NCBI RefSeq assembly: GCF_018398425.1
Contig: NZ_JADPMV010000002.1
Span: 806,001 to 870,000, forward strand
DNA length: 64,000 bases
DNA from: Pseudomonas lalucatii
GTDB lineage: Bacteria > Pseudomonadota > Gammaproteobacteria > Pseudomonadales > Pseudomonadaceae
Reading direction: 5' to 3'
Below are positions 59,943 through 64,000 of this stretch, in pieces (position 1 is the first letter of the stretch; each line of letters begins with the position of its first letter). The notes under the pieces are model-generated. The model saw nothing but the letters and a program-made list of their open reading frames with translations, ran no database searches and was not told the DNA's origin. Position numbers and translations under genes: made by a program.

Positions 59943-60734
59943 TCACTGCTCCAGGGTCAGCAGATTGACCGAGAAGAACTTGTCGTTGATGGCCTGGTAG
60001 GTGCCGTCGGCGATGATCGACGCCAGGGCCTGGTTGAGCGCCAGACGCAGCTGCTCGTCTTCCTTGCGCAGCGCCATGCCGACGCCCTCGCCGACATATT
60101 TCGGGTCGCTGATCGGTGCGCCGGCCAGGCGGCAGCAGCTGCCATCGGTGGATTTCCGGGTCCAGTCGAGCATCGGGATCATGTCGCCGACCTGGGCATC
60201 CAGGCGCCCGGACACCAGGTCCAGGTTCACCGCATCCTGGGTCGGGTACAGGCGCACGTCGGCGTCGGGGAACATGGCCATCAGGTAATCGGCCTGGGTG
60301 GTCGCGCCCTGGGCGCCGATGGTCTTGCCCGCCATGGCGGCCGGGCTGAAGTCCTCGAGTTCGGAGTCCTTGGGCACCACGAAGGTCATCGCCGATTTCT
60401 GGTAGGGATCGCTGAAGGCGACCTTCTGCCGGCGCTCCTCGGTGATAAACATGGAGGCGATGATCACGTCGTACTTGCGCGCCAGCAGCGCGGGGATGAT
60501 GCCGTCCCAATCCTGGGCCACCAGGCTGCACTCGACCTGCATGCGCGCGCACAGCGCCTTGCCGATCTCGATGTCGAAGCCGGCCAGCTGGCCGTCGGCG
60601 GTGTAGTAGTTGAACGGCGGGTAGGCGCCTTCGGTGGCGAGGCGCAGGGTCTGGCCTTCGGCGGCCTGGGCGGCCGCGAATGGCAGGGCACCGAGGCTGG
60701 CGCAGAGCAACAGGGAGCGGAGAGTCTTATTCAT
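59943..60734 (-). CDS. Polar amino-acid ABC transporter substrate-binding protein
   Basis: A 263-residue periplasmic binding protein. Signal peptide about 1-24 (MNKTLRSLLLCASLGALPFA, then AAQA), and the type II fold opening ATEGAYPPFNYYTADGQLAG. The FDIEIGKALCARMQVEC and GATTQADYLMAM stretches resemble lysine/arginine/ornithine-binding proteins, but specificity cannot be read from the sequence. The ATG follows AGAGGAAAACAAG. First gene of this operon; its 257-bp upstream gap contains three spaced ATGCAT motifs. Confidence 0.92.
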   Translation of the reverse strand: MNKTLRSLLLCASLGALPFAAAQAAEGQTLRLATEGAYPPFNYYTADGQLAGFDIEIGKALCARMQVECSLVAQDWDGIIPALLARKYDVIIASMFITEERRQKVAFSDPYQKSAMTFVVPKDSELEDFSPAAMAGKTIGAQGATTQADYLMAMFPDADVRLYPTQDAVNLDLVSGRLDAQVGDMIPMLDWTRKSTDGSCCRLAGAPISDPKYVGEGVGMALRKEDEQLRLALNQALASIIADGTYQAINDKFFSVNLLTLEQ

Positions 60735-60864
60735 CTTGTTTTCCTCTGGAGTCGTGATTCGCTGTGAAGCCGGCCGTCACCCACAAGCCCGCCTCACATC
60801 GCACTGGATGACCGCTAGGTCACCGCCGCGAAGCAAGAATCCGCCCGCACCTCGCATTTATCAA

Positions 60865-60905
60865 ATGCATATTTATTATGTTATGCATAGCTCACGAATA
60901 TGCAT
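60865..60905. promoter_or_regulatory. Three ATGCAT palindromes in the SBP/haemoglobin gap
   Basis: ATGCAT at 60865-60870, 60883-60888 and 60900-60905, so spaced 18 and 17 bp, in a short AT-rich tract of the divergent gap. The even spacing suggests a regulator binding site on several helical turns, perhaps for the LysR protein at 54956, but nothing ties them together directly. Confidence 0.45.
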
Positions 60906-60991
60906 TGCCCTGCTACCACCCCACCGGGCAGCCGGGTGATGCCCACGGGGCCGCGGCCCTCTACAATGGCGTCTTTGCCCGGGAGCCTGCC

Positions 60992-61417
60992 ATGACCCCT
61001 ACCCCCGCCTACGGCGTCGGCGACGCCTCGTATCGGGCCGCGGGCGGCATCGACGGCCTGCGCCGCCTGGTCGACGACTTCTACCGGCTGATGGACCAGC
61101 AGCCCGCGATGGCCGACCTGCGCCGCCTGCACCCCGCGGACCTGGCGCCGGCGCGTGACAAGCTGGGCTGCTTTCTCAGCGGCTGGCTGGGCGGCCCCAA
61201 GCTGTTCGCCGAGCGCTACGGGGCCATCGCGATTCCCGCCTTCCACGCCCAGTGGCCCATCGACGAGCGTCTCGCTGCACTCTGGCTGAGCTGCATGGAG
61301 CAGGCCATCGCCCTGCAGCCGTACTCGCCGGCGTTCGCCGAGTACCTGCTCAGCCAGCTGCGGGTACCGGCCCAGCGCATCGTCCAGGCCAGCCGCAACC
61401 GTCACGCAGCGGTATAG
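60992..61417 (+). CDS. Group II truncated haemoglobin
   Basis: A 141-residue haem protein of the trHbO type. FYRLMDQQP gives the B helix with Tyr31, the proximal His is probably H85 in IPAFHAQWPID, and Trp98 (ALWLSCM) is the conserved G8 tryptophan of the group. Such proteins bind O2, NO or related ligands and are linked with redox or nitrosative stress. The ATG at 60992 is the domain start; the frame is open upstream. Confidence 0.9.
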   Translation: MTPTPAYGVGDASYRAAGGIDGLRRLVDDFYRLMDQQPAMADLRRLHPADLAPARDKLGCFLSGWLGGPKLFAERYGAIAIPAFHAQWPIDERLAALWLSCMEQAIALQPYSPAFAEYLLSQLRVPAQRIVQASRNRHAAV

Positions 61418-61551
61418 AAAACCGGCAGCAGGGAATCGCCAAGGACGAAGCCAGGCCATCCGCCGGTTGCCGGCAACACTCGCTCTCCAGGGGGCCTGGC
61501 GCCCACTGGCAGGGCCTGCGCGGCCAGTTTCGGGGGGACGAGCGCCGGCGG

Positions 61552-62007
61552 CTAGGCCTTGTGCCAGCGCTCGGCGGCGGCCTGGTCGCTGCTGCGCCCC
61601 TCGACCCAGCGCGGGCCGTCGCTGGTGTCTTCCTTCTTCCAGAACGGCGCACGGGTCTTGAGGTAGTCCATGACGAAGGCGCAGGCGTCGAACGCCGCCT
61701 GGCGGTGGGCGCTGCTGGTGCCGACGAAGACGATCGGCTCGCCCGGCTCCAGGCGGCCGATGCGGTGGATGATCTGGATGTTCAGCAGCGGCCAGCGCTG
61801 CTCCGCCTCTGCGGCGATCTTGCCCAGGGCCTTCTCGGTCATGCCGGGGAAATGCTCGAGGAACATGCCGCCGACCTCGCGGCCCTCGTTGAAGTCGCGC
61901 ACGTAGCCGACGAAGCTGACCGCCGCGCCGACGCCGACATTGGCCGCATGCAGCGCATTGGTCTCGGCCCCCGGATCGAACGGTTCGAGCTGAACCCGAA
62001 TGCTCAT
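61552..62007 (-). CDS. moaE: Molybdopterin synthase catalytic subunit MoaE
   Basis: A 151-residue subunit that with MoaD inserts two sulfurs into cyclic pyranopterin monophosphate to give molybdopterin. AVSFVGYVRDFNEGREVGGM, LEHFPGMTEKAL and the C-terminal LKTRAPFWKKEDTSDGPRWV are family signatures, including the catalytic lysines. ATG 62007 is 2 nt after the moaD stop. Confidence 0.96.
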   Translation of the reverse strand: MSIRVQLEPFDPGAETNALHAANVGVGAAVSFVGYVRDFNEGREVGGMFLEHFPGMTEKALGKIAAEAEQRWPLLNIQIIHRIGRLEPGEPIVFVGTSSAHRQAAFDACAFVMDYLKTRAPFWKKEDTSDGPRWVEGRSSDQAAAERWHKA

Positions 62008-62009
62008 GC

Positions 62010-62258
62010 TCAGCCTCCGGTCACGGTGGGGAAGAAGGCCACCTCGTCGCCCTCCTCCAGGGGCTCGTCGAGGCTGCACAGCTCCTGGTTGCGCGCGCAC
62101 ATCAGGTTCTGCTCGGCGAGCACCTCCCATACCCCGCCACGGGCCAGCAGGTGGCGGCGCAGGTCGTCGAGGGTGGCGAAGCCCTGGCTGTCGCGCAACT
62201 GTTCGCCATCCAGGCCCAGGGCCTCGCGGTAGCGGGCGAAGTACTGTACGCGGATCAT
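62010..62258 (-). CDS. moaD: Molybdopterin synthase sulfur carrier subunit MoaD
   Basis: An 82-residue ubiquitin-like sulfur carrier ending in the required Gly-Gly (FFPTVTGG), which is thiocarboxylated by MoeB. N-terminus [16 protein letters not shown] is typical. The ATG at 62258 overlaps the moaC stop by 4 nt, so moaC-moaD-moaE are translationally coupled. Confidence 0.95.
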   Translation of the reverse strand: MIRVQYFARYREALGLDGEQLRDSQGFATLDDLRRHLLARGGVWEVLAEQNLMCARNQELCSLDEPLEEGDEVAFFPTVTGG

Positions 62259-62731
62259 TGCTCGTCCCCGGCCTTGTAGTGGCCGCTCTTGCCGCCGAGC
62301 TTCTCCAGCAGGCGCACGCTCTCGATGACCATGCCGCGGTCCACCGCCTTGCACATGTCGTAGATCGTCAGGGCGGCGACGCTGGCGGCGGTCAGCGCCT
62401 CCATCTCCACGCCGGTCTGCCCGGAGAGCTTGCAGCGCGCGCTGATGCGCACCGCATCGCTGCCCTCGGCGGCCAGCTCGACCTTGACGCTGCTGAGCAT
62501 CAGCGGATGGCACAGGGGGATCAGGTCGGCGGTCTTCTTCGCCGCCTGGATGCCGGCGATGCGCGCCACGGCGAACACGTCGCCCTTGGGGTGCTCGCCC
62601 TCGACGATCATCTGCAGGGTCTGCGGGCGCATGCGCACCAGGGCTTCTGCCACGGCCTCACGGACGGTCAGGGCTTTGTCGCTGACGTCGACCATATTGG
62701 CGCGACCTTGGGAATCGAGATGGGTCAACAC
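62255..62731 (-). CDS. moaC: Cyclic pyranopterin monophosphate synthase MoaC
   Basis: A 158-residue enzyme that completes conversion of GTP (with MoaA) to cyclic pyranopterin. [58 protein letters not shown] and [17 protein letters not shown] are present, including the active-site lysine. It starts with GTG at 62731 with GGAG 10 nt upstream; a TTG follows directly and is an alternative. First gene of the moaCDE operon. Confidence 0.95.
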   Translation of the reverse strand: MLTHLDSQGRANMVDVSDKALTVREAVAEALVRMRPQTLQMIVEGEHPKGDVFAVARIAGIQAAKKTADLIPLCHPLMLSSVKVELAAEGSDAVRISARCKLSGQTGVEMEALTAASVAALTIYDMCKAVDRGMVIESVRLLEKLGGKSGHYKAGDEQ

Positions 62732-62878
62732 GGGTTCTGCTCCAGGCGGGTATCGGCCGATTGTAAACCCGTGGGTCAGCTTTCGGCACCTGCGAATGCC
62801 CTGGAGGTGGCTCGGGCGTCTGCCGTCCGGCGCCGCCGCACCGGGGCTGGCCCGGCGCGGCGATGAGCGGGGGGAGGG

Positions 62879-64000
62879 TTACATGTGGCTCTCGGCGAAC
62901 TCGGCGAGGATCGAGCGCGGCACCCCTTGCAGGGTGATGTGCACGCCATGTTCGAAGTCCTTGAAGCGCTCGGTGAGGTAGGTCAGGCCGGAGCTCGGCG
63001 CCGACAGGTAGGGCGTGTCGATCTGCGCCAGGTTACCCAGGCAGACCACCTTGGAGCCGCTGCCGGCACGGGTGATGATGGTCTTCATCTGGTGCGGGGT
63101 GAGGTTCTGGCACTCGTCGATGAGGATCAGGCTCTGCTGGAAGCTGCGCCCGCGGATGTAGTTCAGCGATTTGAACTGCAGCGGCACCTTCTGCAGGATG
63201 TAGTCGACGCTGCCGTGGGTGTTCTCGTCCTCCATGTGCAGCGCTTCCAGGTTGTCGGTGATGGCGCCGAGCCAGGGTTCCATCTTCTCCGCCTCGGTGC
63301 CGGGCAGAAAGCCGATCTCCTGGTCCAGACCCTGCACGCTGCGGGTGGCGATGATGCGCCGGTAGCGCTTGCTGACCATGGTCTGCTCGATGGCCGCGGC
63401 CAGGGCCAGGATGGTCTTGCCCGACCCGGCGGCGCCGGACAGGTTGACCAGGTGGATGTCCGGGTCGAGCAGCGCGTACAGCGCCAGGGCCTGGTAGATG
63501 TCCCGCGGGCGCAGGCCCCAGGCCTCCTGGTGCATCAAGGGTTCCTGGTGCAGGTCGAGGATCACCAGCTCATTGGCCTCGATGCCCTTGATCCAGCCGA
63601 CGAAGCCCTGCCCGTCGACGATGAACTCGTTGACGTGCACCGCCGGCAGGTTGTCGATCAGCTGCACCCGGTGCCAGGTGCGGCCGTGATCCTGACGGGT
63701 CTCCACGGTGCTGACGCGGTCCCAGAACGAGCCCTCCATGCTGTGGTAGCCCTGGGACAGCAAGGACACATCGTCGACCAGCTGGTCGGTGTGGTAGTCC
63801 TCCGAATCGATGCCGCAGGCCCGCGCCTTCAGGCGCATGTTGATGTCCTTGGTCACCAGCACCACGGCCATGCCGGGACGGCGCGACTTGAGTTCGACCA
63901 GCTGGTTGATGATCTTGTTGTCGTTGAGGTCCTCGGGCAGCCAGGTGATCGGCGAAGCGCTCTTGCTCATGAGGATCGACAGGAACCCGCAGGGCCCGCT
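62879..64000 (-). CDS. PhoH-family ATPase with PIN-like N-terminus (cut by window edge)
   Basis: The C-terminal 370 or so residues of a YlaK/PhoH2-type protein; the frame stays open to the right window edge (GPCGFLSIL precedes the internal Met at 63970), so that Met is not the start. The PIN-domain end with TKDINMRLKARACGI is visible, followed by the PhoH ATPase with Walker A SGAAGSGKT and Walker B SLILIDECQN. PhoH2 proteins are RNA helicase/RNase-type enzymes; whether this one has an active PIN site cannot be seen here. Confidence 0.93.
   Translation of the reverse strand, partial: SGPCGFLSILMSKSASPITWLPEDLNDNKIINQLVELKSRRPGMAVVLVTKDINMRLKARACGIDSEDYHTDQLVDDVSLLSQGYHSMEGSFWDRVSTVETRQDHGRTWHRVQLIDNLPAVHVNEFIVDGQGFVGWIKGIEANELVILDLHQEPLMHQEAWGLRPRDIYQALALYALLDPDIHLVNLSGAAGSGKTILALAAAIEQTMVSKRYRRIIATRSVQGLDQEIGFLPGTEAEKMEPWLGAITDNLEALHMEDENTHGSVDYILQKVPLQFKSLNYIRGRSFQQSLILIDECQNLTPHQMKTIITRAGSGSKVVCLGNLAQIDTPYLSAPSSGLTYLTERFKDFEHGVHITLQGVPRSILAEFAESHM

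Overview
This window is a high-GC pseudomonad chromosome segment. Its left third (iscS-iscR-cysE-trmJ-suhB-secFD-yajC-tgt-queA ... lptG-lptF / pepA-holC-valS) follows the gene order I know from Pseudomonas aeruginosa. The proteins (CysE, Tgt, LptF/G, RhlB, NdpA, the Aap transporter) look like Pseudomonas throughout. I cannot name the species; the later regions are accessory and differ from P. aeruginosa as I remember it.

Layout. 0-3.4 kb: start of the isc Fe-S operon with an IscR-type operator, cysE, trmJ, then suhB on the other strand. 3.5-9.6 kb: a glycine-zipper protein, the SecDF-YajC accessory translocase genes and the queuosine genes tgt-queA, all leftward. 9.6-10.9 kb: tRNA-Leu(CAA) with a clear promoter, a cold-shock gene and an RDD membrane protein. 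11-13.2 kb: lptF-lptG for LPS export, divergent from pepA-holC-(hypothetical)-valS (13.3-18.7 kb). 18.7-22.8 kb: two different Na+/H+ antiporters (NhaC, NhaD), a small winged-helix protein and a VTT/DedA-like membrane protein. 22.8-28.3 kb: rlmF, a two-TM ion channel, a haloalkane dehalogenase gene with a single-base frameshift, and a membrane GGDEF-EAL protein.

28.3-37.0 kb: sbcC and sbcD, normally adjacent, are separated by about 4 kb of inserted DNA. The insert holds a LysR regulator with a perfect operator-like palindrome, a divergent operon (MFS transporter, AhpD-like protein, four-TM membrane protein) and the C-terminal half of an integron integrase (IntI), which ends 3 bp from the sbcD stop. 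I read this as a degraded chromosomal integron or integron-associated insertion. 37-45.5 kb: an Lrp-type regulator divergent from a YjeH-like amino-acid exporter, an orphan TAXI binding protein, ndpA, a DUF4344 metallopeptidase, a GST, phosphatidylcholine synthase overlapping a GIY-YIG gene, a SnoaL-like protein and the decayed remnant of an AraC/GlxA-type regulator.

45.5-53.3 kb: the general L-amino acid ABC transporter aapJQMP, a carboxylesterase, a cyclic-nucleotide-binding diguanylate cyclase and an M19 membrane dipeptidase. 53.4-60.7 kb: rhlB, then a LysR regulator, a fold-type III PLP decarboxylase and a complete polar amino-acid ABC transporter. These probably form one module for import and decarboxylation of a basic (perhaps D-) amino acid, and three copies of a 60-70 bp palindromic repeat are scattered through it. 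61-64 kb: a group II truncated haemoglobin, moaC-moaD-moaE for molybdopterin synthesis, and a PhoH/PIN-family ATPase cut by the window edge.

Most of the window is conserved core. The parts worth a second look are the split sbcDC locus with its IntI remnant and unknown LysR-controlled operon, the decarboxylase/transporter module and its repeats, and the frameshifted dehalogenase.
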